A stretch of 29,132 nucleotides of DNA from assembly GCA_934096735.1 (NCBI GenBank), contig CAKOMS010000009.1, positions 1-29,132 of the forward strand, given 5' to 3'. The translations under genes and the position numbers were made by a program. The stretch is from an uncultured Bacilli bacterium. Lineage in GTDB: Bacteria > Bacillota_I > Bacilli_A > RF39 > UBA660. The notes under the pieces were generated by a model that worked only from the letters and a program-made list of their open reading frames with translations, was not told the origin of the DNA and made no database searches. Positions 8,465 to 16,521 of this stretch are shown piece by piece. Within the stretch, counting starts at the first letter, position 1, and each line of letters opens with the position of its first letter.

Positions 8465-9343
8465 TTAATCCCAATCTACTACAACTTGTTCTAATTCTAA
8501 ATCTATATTATTATTTTTTTTAACATTAGTTTTAATAACATTAATAAGTTCAAGTATATCTTTTCTTGTAGCGTTTCCTTTATTTATTATAAAATTCGCA
8601 TGTTTCATAGAAACCTCTGCACCATTTATACTTGTTCCTTTTAAATTTGAATCCTCAATTAATTTTCCTGCACTCATTCCTTCTGGATTTTTAAAAACAC
8701 TACCGGCATTTTTGTATTCTAAAGGCTGATTCTTTATTCTACTCATTCTATCTATTCTAATAATATCATTCATTTTTTCTTTATCACCATGTGATAATTC
8801 AAATTTTGCTGATAAAATAATACATTTTTCTTTTTTAAATTCTGTATTCCTATAACTGTATTTTATGTCTTTTTTTAAAATTGTTCTAATCTCATTGTTT
8901 TCAAGTATTTTTATACTTATTAAGTGATCATACATTTCAGTATTGTGACAACCTGCGTTTCCATAAAGTGCACCTCCTAAAGAACCTGGAATTAATGCAA
9001 GTCTTTCATAACCTTCTAAATTATTATCAACTAAAGTATTCACAAATTTAGAAAGTAATATCCCACTTGATGCCTCTACTATATTATTATTAATCTTTAT
9101 ATCATTTAATTTTTCTAAACTTATTATTACTCCATCATACAAAGTATCCCCTAAAATAACATTTGAGCCACCACCTAAAATAAAATATTTCTCTTTTTCT
9201 TTATTTAAATATTCTATTAGATTTTTTAAACTTATTTCATCAAATACTTTCACAAAATACTTACATTTCGAATGCAAACCATAAGTATTGTTATTTGTTA
9301 AATCATAATTATTAAATACTTCTCCATAATTACTTAGATTCAT
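8465..9343 (-). CDS. murB: UDP-N-acetylenolpyruvoylglucosamine reductase
   Basis: MurB reduces UDP-GlcNAc-enolpyruvate to UDP-MurNAc with NADPH and FAD, the second committed step of peptidoglycan precursor synthesis in the cytoplasm. Seen: the N-TYG start of the family (NNNTYGLHSKCKYFVKV), the FAD-binding loop FILGGGSNVILGD, the PGSLGGALYGNAG segment, the active-site Arg in YSYRNTEF, the proton-donor serine in NAGSVFKNP and a C-terminal Glu region. The short form with YRNTEF replacing the long loop is typical of Gram-positive type II MurB. At 292 aa it is complete. The ATG has GGAG 7 bases upstream, inside the end of murG, which it overlaps by 14 bp. Confidence 0.97.
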   Translation of the reverse strand: MNLSNYGEVFNNYDLTNNNTYGLHSKCKYFVKVFDEISLKNLIEYLNKEKEKYFILGGGSNVILGDTLYDGVIISLEKLNDIKINNNIVEASSGILLSKFVNTLVDNNLEGYERLALIPGSLGGALYGNAGCHNTEMYDHLISIKILENNEIRTILKKDIKYSYRNTEFKKEKCIILSAKFELSHGDKEKMNDIIRIDRMSRIKNQPLEYKNAGSVFKNPEGMSAGKLIEDSNLKGTSINGAEVSMKHANFIINKGNATRKDILELINVIKTNVKKNNNIDLELEQVVVDWD

Positions 9344-10424
9344 TGATAAGCTCCTTTATTTCTTTATATATAATTTCACTACTATTAATACTTTTTTCTT
9401 TTAACAAGTTATTTTTTATTTTTGCATATTCTTTATTATTATTTTTAAGTAATTCTACTACCTTTTTATAAAGTTCATTAGAATCTAATTCTTTTTCTTC
9501 AATCATTAAAGCTTTATTACTATTATATAAATCAAGTGCATTATAGTACTGATGATTATTTGCAACATAAGGACTAGGTATAAGTATTGCTGGTACTTTT
9601 GCATTTATTATTTCACTGATTGTTGATGCTCCTGCTCTTGTTATAATTAAATCAGAGGAAGAAAGCAAATGAGATAGATTATCAAAATATGGTACTACTT
9701 TAATGTTTTTAGAAAATTTATTATTTTTTGTAATAGTTTCGTAATTACTCTCTCCAGTTATAAAAAGCACTTCATAATTTTCATCCTTAGATAATTTTAA
9801 AAACTCAATTAATTTTTTATTTAGCGTACTACTACCTAATGAACCACTTGTAATTATGATAAATTTTTTATCGCTAGAAAATCCTAAAGTTTCCTTCTTA
9901 ATACTTTTTGAATTTAATACACTATCTCCACTTGGATTTCCGGTATAAACTAAATTTGTTCCCTTTTTAAAATATTTTTCACTTTCTTTAAATGATAAAA
10001 ATACTTTATCAACACCTTTACTTAAAAATTTATTTGTTTTACCTGGGATACTATTTTGTTCGTGAATTACTGTTTTAATGTGACATTTTTTTGCTGCTAG
10101 AATAACTGGAAATGTTACATATCCTCCAACTCCTACTACAACATCTGGAGAAAATTTTTTAAATATATTTATAAGTTCATTATAGCTTTTAATAATATAA
10201 CCAATATTTAAAAAATCTCTTTTAATATCTTTTTTGCTAAAACCGTATATTTTAATCCCTTTATATGGAATATTTTTTTCTGGAACTATTTTTGTTTCCA
10301 TTCTATTATGGGTACCAATATATAATACTTCAAAATCTTTTTCTTGTTTTTTAAAATAATCTATAATTGCTAAGGCTGGATATATGTGTCCTCCAGTACC
10401 TCCTGCTGTAATAACCATTTTCAT
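9330..10424 (-). CDS. murG: Undecaprenyl-PP-MurNAc-pentapeptide GlcNAc transferase
   Basis: MurG is the peripheral GT-B glycosyltransferase that converts lipid I to lipid II at the inner membrane face. It has the N-terminal glycine loop TAGGTGGHIYPALA, the HEQNSIPGKTN motif, the second glycine loop ITSGSLGSSTLN and the UDP-GlcNAc site ITRAGASTISEI. The length, 364 aa, is normal. I chose ATG 10424 because AGGTGA sits 8 bases before it, while the in-frame GTG at 10436 lies within that site. A TATAAT at 10450-10445 may be a -10 box, but it has no convincing -35. The gene may therefore be transcribed from its own weak promoter or by readthrough. Confidence 0.97.
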   Translation of the reverse strand: MKMVITAGGTGGHIYPALAIIDYFKKQEKDFEVLYIGTHNRMETKIVPEKNIPYKGIKIYGFSKKDIKRDFLNIGYIIKSYNELINIFKKFSPDVVVGVGGYVTFPVILAAKKCHIKTVIHEQNSIPGKTNKFLSKGVDKVFLSFKESEKYFKKGTNLVYTGNPSGDSVLNSKSIKKETLGFSSDKKFIIITSGSLGSSTLNKKLIEFLKLSKDENYEVLFITGESNYETITKNNKFSKNIKVVPYFDNLSHLLSSSDLIITRAGASTISEIINAKVPAILIPSPYVANNHQYYNALDLYNSNKALMIEEKELDSNELYKKVVELLKNNNKEYAKIKNNLLKEKSINSSEIIYKEIKELINESK

Positions 10425-10494
10425 GTAATTAATCACCTAATAAAATTATACAATAAATAATAAAAAAATTGTAGGAATTCAATAAAATTTTACA

Positions 10495-11079
10495 TTAATC
10501 ATCAATAATATAACTTATATTTGGAAATTTTCGTGCATTTACGAGACCATAAGATATTATTTCATAATTTTTTAATTTTTCTAAAAGAGATGAATTTATA
10601 AAACTGTTTAAAATACAAATAAAATCTAATTTTTTAAAATATTCTGTTGTATTTAATATGTAATTTAGAACTCCAATTTTATATGTTCTTGAATCAATAT
10701 CTATATTTTTAATCTTACTAACTGAAAAACTCATTACATAAATATTTTTATCTTTACTTTTTTCTAAAATTTTTATAAATTCATTATATTCATTTCCAAT
10801 ATTTTTTATTTCAATTAAAAATATTTTATTAGTAGGTATTTTTAATACTTTTTCTAATCTTGTAACATATTTTGGAAATTCTTTTAATTTTAAGTTACTT
10901 ATCAATTTTCCTTTATAGGTTGGGTCATGCCACAAAATAAATTTCTTATCTTTTGTTATTCTTATATCAAATTCTACACCGATATATTTATCACTATTTA
11001 ATGCAAGATATATTGAGTCGTATGTGTTTTCTTTTATTATTTCATTATGAATTCCTCGATGACATATTAATTTATCCAT
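10495..11079 (-). CDS. Glycerophosphodiester phosphodiesterase-like protein
   Basis: A small (194 aa) soluble GDPD/UgpQ-type TIM-barrel protein, the family that hydrolyses glycerophosphodiesters to glycerol-3-phosphate and an alcohol. The catalytic set is visible: H7-R8-G, E17-N-T, E36-F-D38-I-R, H51-D, and E90-I-K92-N. No signal peptide or membrane helix is present, so it is probably cytoplasmic. It is shorter than the usual 230-250 aa, and the C-terminal barrel part (ending ISYIIDD) is compressed. It may recycle lipid or teichoic-acid glycerophosphate in a cell that also carries an LtaS-like gene (inference). The start codon is preceded by AGGTGA followed by six T, and that site is buried in a hairpin. 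Confidence 0.85.
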   Translation of the reverse strand: MDKLICHRGIHNEIIKENTYDSIYLALNSDKYIGVEFDIRITKDKKFILWHDPTYKGKLISNLKLKEFPKYVTRLEKVLKIPTNKIFLIEIKNIGNEYNEFIKILEKSKDKNIYVMSFSVSKIKNIDIDSRTYKIGVLNYILNTTEYFKKLDFICILNSFINSSLLEKLKNYEIISYGLVNARKFPNISYIIDD

Positions 11080-11110
11080 AAAAAATCACCTAGTAAATAT
11101 TACTAAGTGA
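11080..11110 (-). terminator. Terminator-like hairpin that also contains the ribosome binding site of the GDPD gene
   Basis: On the minus strand UCACUUAGUAA (11110-11100) and UUACUAGGUGA (11096-11086) form an 11-bp stem, including one G-U pair, with a UAU loop. Six U follow, then AUG. It begins 4 bases after the stop of the upstream gene, as a terminator would. Its 3' arm contains AGGUGA, the only Shine-Dalgarno for the downstream GDPD gene. Confidence 0.8.
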
Positions 11111-11114
11111 AAGT

Positions 11115-11513
11115 TTATTTAATTCTTTTTTTCTTAAAAAATAAAGTGAATACTATAACTATTGCAAAAAATACTCCAATACCAAGAAATTGTAATTCAT
11201 ATGTATTTATTGTTTCTGTATTTGTTTCTAAACTATAGATGTATTCATCAATTTTACTTACATTTTCACTAATATTTTTTGTAACATATAATGTATAAAC
11301 TACTACATTTTCTCCATTTTTTACAGTTATGTATACTGTACTGTGTTTATTATTTAAAGTATTATTTGAGACTTCTACTACTGCGTTTTCATCTTTAATA
11401 TAATCAATATCTAATTTTTTAACGTCCTCATCAACATGTACGGTATATTCATAATTATATTTATCAAATTTTAAATCTAAATTACCATTTAATATTTTTA
11501 AATCTTGTAACAT
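11115..11513 (-). CDS. Small single-span membrane protein with cadherin-like beta-sandwich
   Basis: This is a 132-residue protein. Residues 4-78 (LKILNGNLDLKFDKYNYEYT, then a Val-rich strand pattern ending VVVYTLYVTK) resemble the cadherin-like beta-sandwich domain (PF12733) of Firmicutes surface proteins. A single hydrophobic helix (about 106-126) is followed by a basic tail KKKRIK. Those surface proteins normally have an N-terminal signal peptide and this one has none. The reading frame stops at 11540, upstream of the possible starts, so a longer form is not encoded. It could be inserted N-out, be anchored facing the cytoplasm, or be the C-terminal remnant of a larger surface protein. ATG 11513 and GTG 11522 are possible starts, and the ribosome binding site is weak (AGTGAT). 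I assign no function. Confidence 0.7.
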   Translation of the reverse strand: MLQDLKILNGNLDLKFDKYNYEYTVHVDEDVKKLDIDYIKDENAVVEVSNNTLNNKHSTVYITVKNGENVVVYTLYVTKNISENVSKIDEYIYSLETNTETINTYELQFLGIGVFFAIVIVFTLFFKKKRIK

Positions 11514-11551
11514 TTTTATCACTATAGTTAGTATTAACTAGATAAGATGTT

Positions 11552-12640
11552 TTATACTAATTTAACTAGTATTTCGTTCATTACGTAAATCATTTTGGGA
11601 TTTATTTTTACAAAACCATCTTCATAAATTAATTCTCCACTTTTAATAAGTGGTTTTATTGGGAAAACATTTTGCATGTTAACACTATATTTTTTGAAAA
11701 ATTCTTCTAAATTGATACCTTTTAATTTTCTTAATCCTAAAATTACTTCATATTCCATAATATCTTCTTTGGATAAAAGATATTCACTTGACACAAAATT
11801 ACCTTTATTATAATTAGAAATACTTCTTGTATTATCATATCTTACTCCAGAAATATAACCTGATGCTCCACAGCCAAATCCATAATATTCTTCATTTTGC
11901 CAGTAGGTTAAATTATGTTTTGATTCATATCCCTCTTTAGCAAAATTACTTACTTCATAATGAATATAACCTTTTTTCTCTAATTTTTTACATATTATGT
12001 CATACATTTCTCTATCTAGTTCTTCTGTTATTGGTCTTATTTTTTTATAATTTAAAAATGTATTATCTTCAACCATTAAACTATATGTACTAATGTGTTC
12101 AGGTTCTAAACTAAGAAGTAGTTTTAAATCTTCTTTTACATCACTGATTCTTTCTTTAGGAAGAGCATAAATTAAGTCTAGATTAATATTATTAAATCCC
12201 ATACTTCTTGCAAGTTCTATTTTATCTTTTACATCTTTATAAGTACATTTTCTTTTCATTAATAATAGATTTTCTTCGTTAAATGATTCAATTCCTATGC
12301 TTAATCTTGTAATATTATATTTTTTTAGAATTGCAAGTAATTCTTCATTAATGTCTTCGATATTACATTCAAAGGTGAATTCTTGAATATCTTTTATGTT
12401 TAAATGAGTTACTATCATAAGTAGACATTCTATTTGTTTTATAGTTAGACACGATGGTGTTCCTCCTCCTATATAAATAGTTTTTATAGGTTCACCCATA
12501 TATCTTTCGTCAATTTCTTGCTTTAAATTTTTTAAATATTCTACTGCCCATTTCTGATTATAAAGTACTTTGCAAAAATCACAATATGTACATATATTTT
12601 TACAAAAAGGTATGTGAATGTATACACCCACTTTATCCAC
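11552..12640 (-). CDS. hemW: Radical SAM heme chaperone HemW (HemN-like)
   Basis: HemW is a radical-SAM protein related to coproporphyrinogen dehydrogenase but acting as a heme-binding chaperone. Seen: YIHIPFC with cysteines at residues 13, 17 and 20 (C-x3-C-x2-C) for the 4Fe-4S cluster and an extra C23 in CDFC, then YIGGGTPS, the ECNIEDI segment, RLSIGIESF, DLIYALP, and the HemN C-terminal domain with HYEVSNFAKEG and GFGCGASGY. The short cluster motif and the place after lepA favour HemW over HemN. I start it at GTG 12640: AAGGTGG lies 8 bases upstream and the protein then begins just before the IHIPFC motif, as in homologues. This gives an 8-bp overlap (GTGGATAA) with the upstream gene. A 47-bp overlap would be needed for the longer ORF. 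Confidence 0.93.
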   Translation of the reverse strand: MDKVGVYIHIPFCKNICTYCDFCKVLYNQKWAVEYLKNLKQEIDERYMGEPIKTIYIGGGTPSCLTIKQIECLLMIVTHLNIKDIQEFTFECNIEDINEELLAILKKYNITRLSIGIESFNEENLLLMKRKCTYKDVKDKIELARSMGFNNINLDLIYALPKERISDVKEDLKLLLSLEPEHISTYSLMVEDNTFLNYKKIRPITEELDREMYDIICKKLEKKGYIHYEVSNFAKEGYESKHNLTYWQNEEYYGFGCGASGYISGVRYDNTRSISNYNKGNFVSSEYLLSKEDIMEYEVILGLRKLKGINLEEFFKKYSVNMQNVFPIKPLIKSGELIYEDGFVKINPKMIYVMNEILVKLV

Positions 12641-13724
12641 GATGTGGCCCACCTTCTGATACATCTTTATATTTTTCATACAAACTTTGGTGAAACTCTT
12701 GCAATATTCTTAAATCTTTTTCCATCGAACCTTTATCTTTTACATAATTCGTACATCTTACAGAAAATGAAGTCCTATTTGCATTAAATAATTTTGCTGT
12801 ACTACTTGTAGATAAAGCATATTTTAATTGATAGCTTATCATAGTACCTATGGCTTCGTCGCTAATTTTTGAGTGTGGTTCTCTTTTCATAAGTTCTAAT
12901 GCTTTTTTATCTAGTATTATATTTAAAAGTTCTACTAGTCTTTTTACGTTTTTATTTTTTCTAGCATTTAGTGCATCTATATAAAAGGACATAAATAATT
13001 CTTGAGCAAGCATTTGATTAGTAGTATCCATAGTTATTAAGTATAGTAAACTTTTGTAAGCAAAACCGCTTTTATCGCTCCATGAATCTAAGATACTTTT
13101 TTCATCAATTTGAAATAATTTGGCAAGTGTTGCTGGTTGTAATCTAAAATGTAGTGCAATTCTTCTTAAAAAGTTTTCTTCGCTTAACTTTGTTCCTTCA
13201 ATTAAGTAATCTAGTCTTAATTTTGGAATAGGGCCATTAAATTCTCCATCTTGGTTTTTAAGGTAACCATGATTCAAAAATGTTGTTTGTCCTCCAATTT
13301 CTTTTCCTTTTTGTAAGTTATCTTGTCTATTTTTTCTGACTCTTTCATAAGTTTCAAGATAATTATTACCAAAACAAGTACGATATACTTGTTCATTTAT
13401 TAATCTTCTTCCTATTGTTGATGCAGAAATACCAGTCATCTTTGATAGTTCAATATCACTAGAATTGGTTTTTAAAAATAAATCTACTAATAATTTTGTT
13501 TGACAAATTACTATTGCTTCTTTTATTTGTTTTCTTACACTCTCCAAATTTTTTATTCCATTTTCTGTACTATTTGAAATTTCTAATCCTTCTAAAGCAC
13601 TCAATAATTCTTCTTTTAAATTTTGGTATCCTAATTCTTCAGTCTTTTTTATAAAAGATTCCGAATTTTTTAATAAATCTATATTTTCTCTTCTTATTTC
13701 TTCACTACTTTTATGACTAGCCAT
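12633..13724 (-). CDS. Unrecognised protein with SpoIIID-like helix-turn-helix, possibly three HTH units
   Basis: I do not recognise this 363-residue protein. Residues 88-112 form a convincing helix-turn-helix (DIELSKMTGISASTIGRRL). It is followed by a helix and a KEIGGQTT stretch (140-147), reminiscent of the HTH-helix-GGEATK layout of the sporulation regulator SpoIIID. About 100 residues apart come two further HTH-like stretches: LAKLFQIDEKSILDSW (about 200-215) and TAKLFNANRTSFSVRC (about 309-324). The spacing suggests a repeated unit of about 105 residues. The N-terminus is helical and charged. There are no membrane segments, so it is probably cytoplasmic and DNA-binding. The start ATG overlaps the lepA stop by one base (TAATG) with GGGAGTGA upstream, so it is cotranslated with lepA. 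In Bacillus and relatives hrcA follows lepA-hemN; this is not HrcA. Confidence 0.85.
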   Translation of the reverse strand: MASHKSSEEIRRENIDLLKNSESFIKKTEELGYQNLKEELLSALEGLEISNSTENGIKNLESVRKQIKEAIVICQTKLLVDLFLKTNSSDIELSKMTGISASTIGRRLINEQVYRTCFGNNYLETYERVRKNRQDNLQKGKEIGGQTTFLNHGYLKNQDGEFNGPIPKLRLDYLIEGTKLSEENFLRRIALHFRLQPATLAKLFQIDEKSILDSWSDKSGFAYKSLLYLITMDTTNQMLAQELFMSFYIDALNARKNKNVKRLVELLNIILDKKALELMKREPHSKISDEAIGTMISYQLKYALSTSSTAKLFNANRTSFSVRCTNYVKDKGSMEKDLRILQEFHQSLYEKYKDVSEGGPHRG

Positions 13725-15520
13725 TAATCATCACTCCCTAAAATAGTTAAGAATGCTTCACTTGGTACTTCAACTCTACCAACCATCTTCATTCTTTTTT
13801 TTCCTTCTTTTTGTGCTTCTAAAAGTTTTCTTTTTCTAGAAACATCTCCACCATAACATTTTGCTAAAACATTCTTTTTCATTGCACTAATTGTTTCTCT
13901 AGCAATTATTTTTGATCCTACACTTGCTTGAATACTAACTTGAAACATTTGTCTTGGAATTGTTTTTCTTAGTTTTTCTGTAATACTTCTTCCTTTATCG
14001 TAAGCAAAGTCTTTGTGAACAATCATACTAAGTGCATCAACTTTTTCTCCATTTAAAAGTATATCCATTTTTACTAAACTACTTTCTTTATAACCAATTA
14101 GATCATAATCAAATGAAGCATAACCATTAGTTCTACTTTTTAATTTGTCATAAAAATCATATACGACTTCTGAAAGGGGTAATTCATAATGTATATTTAC
14201 TCTGGTATCATTTATGTAATCAATACTTTTGTAAATTCCTCTTTTATTTTGACATAATTCCATAATACTTCCAACGTAACTAGATGGAGATATGATATTA
14301 GTATAAATAAATGGTTCTTTTATAATACTAATTTTTTCTTTTGTTGGCATTTTACTTGGATTATCTATTATTATTTTTTCTCCGTCAGTTAGGTATACTT
14401 CATAAACAACAGTTGGACTTGTTACTACTATATCTAGGTTAAATTCTCTTTCTAACCTAGTTGTAATAATTTCTGAATGTAATAAACCCAGAAAACCTGT
14501 GTGAAAACCAAAACCTAGTGCTTCACTTGTTACTGGTTCAAATGAAAGAGAGGCATCATTTAATTTTAACTTATTTAAAGCAGATTTTAATGCTTCGTAT
14601 TTATTTGATTCGACAGGATATATACCTGAGTATACCATTGGTTTCATTTTTTTGTAACCTGCTAAAGATTCTTTGGCTGGATTATCAAGTAAAGTTATTG
14701 TATCTCCAACATGAACTGATGAAATATCTTTTATTGCTCCAGCTATAAAACCTACTTCTCCACTACAAAGTTCGTTTAAAAGAACTTCTTTTGGTGTTTT
14801 TACACCTATTTCTGTAACTTCAAACACTTTACCTGTTGCCATCATTTTAATTTTATCTTTTATTTTTATTTTTCCATCAACAACTTTAACAAGCAATACT
14901 ACACCTTTATAACTATCAAAATAAGAATCATATATTAATGCTCTTGTTTCTGCATCTAAATTTATTTTAGGACCTGGTATATCCTTTGCAATTCTATCGA
15001 GTAATTCTTTTACACCTTCACCAGTTTTACCACTTGTTAAAACCACTTCTTCTTCAGAAAAGCCTAAAACTGTTTTTAGTTCATTTAATACTTTTTTTAT
15101 ATCTGCATTTGGTAAGTCAATTTTATTAATTACTGGTATTATTTTTAAATCTTGTTCCATAGCAAGATATAGATTTGCAAGAGTTTGTGCTTCAATTCCT
15201 TGAGCAGCATCTACTACTAAAACTGCACCTTCACAGGCAGCAAGACTTCTAGAAACTTCGTATGAAAAATCTACATGTCCTGGGGTATCTATTAAATTAA
15301 AAATGTATTCTTCACCTTTGTAAGTATAATTTAATTTAACTGTATTTAGTTTTATTGTTATACCTCTTTCTCTTTCTATATCCATATTGTCTAAAATTTG
15401 CTCTTTCATTTCTCTTTTAGAAACTGCATTAGTTAATTCTAAAATTCTATCTGCAAGTGTGCTTTTTCCATGATCTATGTGAGCTATTATTGAAAAATTT
15501 CTTATTTTTTGATTATTCAT
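13724..15520 (-). CDS. lepA: Elongation factor 4 (back-translocating GTPase LepA)
   Basis: LepA/EF4 is a ribosome-associated translational GTPase. Seen: G1 AHIDHGKST (residues 13-21), the switch I region MDIERERGITIKLNTV, G3 DTPGH, G4 NKIDLPNAD, an EF-G-like domain II, and the LepA-specific C-terminal domain (CYGGDVSRKRKLLEAQKEGK and GRVEVPSEAFLTI). The 598-residue length fits the family. I chose ATG 15520, with GGTG 7 bases upstream and the normal N-terminus NNQKIRNFSIIAHIDHGKS. The longer ORF from ATG 15547 has no ribosome binding site and would start inside the likely promoter. It heads a lepA-HTH protein-hemW unit with overlapping genes. Confidence 0.97.
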   Translation of the reverse strand: MNNQKIRNFSIIAHIDHGKSTLADRILELTNAVSKREMKEQILDNMDIERERGITIKLNTVKLNYTYKGEEYIFNLIDTPGHVDFSYEVSRSLAACEGAVLVVDAAQGIEAQTLANLYLAMEQDLKIIPVINKIDLPNADIKKVLNELKTVLGFSEEEVVLTSGKTGEGVKELLDRIAKDIPGPKINLDAETRALIYDSYFDSYKGVVLLVKVVDGKIKIKDKIKMMATGKVFEVTEIGVKTPKEVLLNELCSGEVGFIAGAIKDISSVHVGDTITLLDNPAKESLAGYKKMKPMVYSGIYPVESNKYEALKSALNKLKLNDASLSFEPVTSEALGFGFHTGFLGLLHSEIITTRLEREFNLDIVVTSPTVVYEVYLTDGEKIIIDNPSKMPTKEKISIIKEPFIYTNIISPSSYVGSIMELCQNKRGIYKSIDYINDTRVNIHYELPLSEVVYDFYDKLKSRTNGYASFDYDLIGYKESSLVKMDILLNGEKVDALSMIVHKDFAYDKGRSITEKLRKTIPRQMFQVSIQASVGSKIIARETISAMKKNVLAKCYGGDVSRKRKLLEAQKEGKKRMKMVGRVEVPSEAFLTILGSDD

Positions 15521-15537
15521 AATTAAACACCATTGTA

Positions 15538-15546
15538 ATTTTAACA
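15538..15546 (-). promoter_or_regulatory. Possible extended -10 promoter of lepA
   Basis: TGTTAAAAT (TG at 15546-15545, -10 TAAAAT at 15543-15538) on the minus strand matches the extended -10 pattern. There is no recognisable -35 (TTTATT at 17-bp spacing). Transcription would start about 10 bases before the lepA ATG. Confidence 0.35.
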
Positions 15547-15632
15547 TATATTTGAAATTTAATAAAGAAAAACATGCTTAACCCATCTTTCTTACTTTGC
15601 ATTTTCTCATTCGGCATTTCATTTGACACAAA

Positions 15633-15661
15633 TTGACATTTTCAAGAAATTATGGTATAAT
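15633..15661 (+). promoter_or_regulatory. Perfect-consensus SigA promoter with extended -10
   Basis: TTGACA (15633-15638), exactly 17 bp, then TATAAT (15656-15661), preceded by TGG so that the -10 is also extended (TGGTATAAT). Transcription would begin near 15668, about 20 bases before the ATG at 15688. The GGGGG at 15676-15680 serves as ribosome binding site. It is the only promoter in the window that fully matches consensus. Confidence 0.92.
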
Positions 15662-15687
15662 TAAATTAGAGTTATGGGGGATGTATT

Positions 15688-16521
15688 ATGAGATACTCTT
15701 TAGTTATATGTAATGGAAATAATTTTACAGAAATTAAAAATTATACAGATACTTTAGGTTTTTATGATTTAGATGAAACCAAACTTTCCTCAATTGTAAA
15801 ATTTACAAGTTCTTTTAATAACGAAAATGAACTTATAGAAACTTTACTTTTAACTGACTTACTTGATAGAAAAGATATTCTAGGCACTTTAAGAATTGCC
15901 TATTATAGAGGAAAAAATAGTGATGGACAACTTCTTCCTTATGGACTTTCTTATAAAAGAGATAAACACTATTACTCTACTCCATTTTTGGAAAGTTATT
16001 TTGCTAGAATGCTTACTAATTATGAATTTATGGATACTTTTATTTTAAAGTATGCTTATCACCTTGGAACTAGATTGTATTTTTCAGAAGAACTTAGATA
16101 TATTACCAATAGTTATAGAAATTTTAAAGAATATGGATTTTTATATGAACAAACTGATTATTATATGAAAAAATTTGTAAAAAAATATACTACTAGAAAG
16201 AATAATAAAACTGGTAGATATGTTACCGATTTTACTAGACTTAGAGAGCTTGCAATGTTTGCTATAACTTATGAAGAAGTTTATGTAAGAGAAAATTCTA
16301 CACTGACTGAAGATATTGAAGACACTATTTTAAAAATTGAACTTGAACTTGAACATTATAATGCTTTGGTAATGCAAGAAGATATTTCAGAAGAAGAAAA
16401 AGATCATTACCAAAATAAAATAGACTCTTTAGAAAGAGATTTAGAAAAATTAAAAGAAGGATTTATGACTAGAAAAAGAAGGTGTGATGATTATGATGAA
16501 AATGATTTTGCCGAATATTAA
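15688..16521 (+). CDS. Unrecognised 277-residue protein, first gene of the def operon
   Basis: I do not recognise the family. The protein has no signal peptide or membrane helix and is probably cytoplasmic. Its middle part (about residues 70-190) is rich in aromatic and basic residues (SYKRDKHYYSTPFLESYFAR, KYAYHLGTRLYF). The last 70 residues are highly charged with a heptad-like stretch (about 208-258) that could form a coiled coil, and it ends in an acidic tail DDYDENDFAEY. Start: ATG 15688, 7 bases after GGGGG. The stop at 16519-16521 lies inside def, giving an overlap of about 29 bp, so the two are cotranscribed and probably translationally coupled. The perfect promoter upstream implies high expression. 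No mobile-element signatures or unusual base use were seen. Confidence 0.88.
   Translation: MRYSLVICNGNNFTEIKNYTDTLGFYDLDETKLSSIVKFTSSFNNENELIETLLLTDLLDRKDILGTLRIAYYRGKNSDGQLLPYGLSYKRDKHYYSTPFLESYFARMLTNYEFMDTFILKYAYHLGTRLYFSEELRYITNSYRNFKEYGFLYEQTDYYMKKFVKKYTTRKNNKTGRYVTDFTRLRELAMFAITYEEVYVRENSTLTEDIEDTILKIELELEHYNALVMQEDISEEEKDHYQNKIDSLERDLEKLKEGFMTRKRRCDDYDENDFAEY

Noticed and set aside
10445..10473. Promoter in front of murG (TATAAT at 10450-10445)
   Set aside because: The -10 is good, but the -35 (TACAAT at 17 bp) is poor and there is no TG extension. Recorded only as a possibility under murG.
10457..10480. Terminator between the GDPD gene and murG (ATTG...CAAT then seven T)
   Set aside because: The stem is only 4 bp, too weak to call.
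11513..11560. Inverted repeat TTAGTAT/ATACTAA and repeated CTAGTTAA between hemW and the cadherin-like gene
   Set aside because: Seven bp with a loop of about 19 bases and no T-run. Expected by chance in AT-rich DNA.
14518..14748. Plus-strand ORFs within lepA, smc, topA, rpsB and other genes
   Set aside because: They are shadows of conserved genes on the other strand, with no ribosome binding site or recognisable product.
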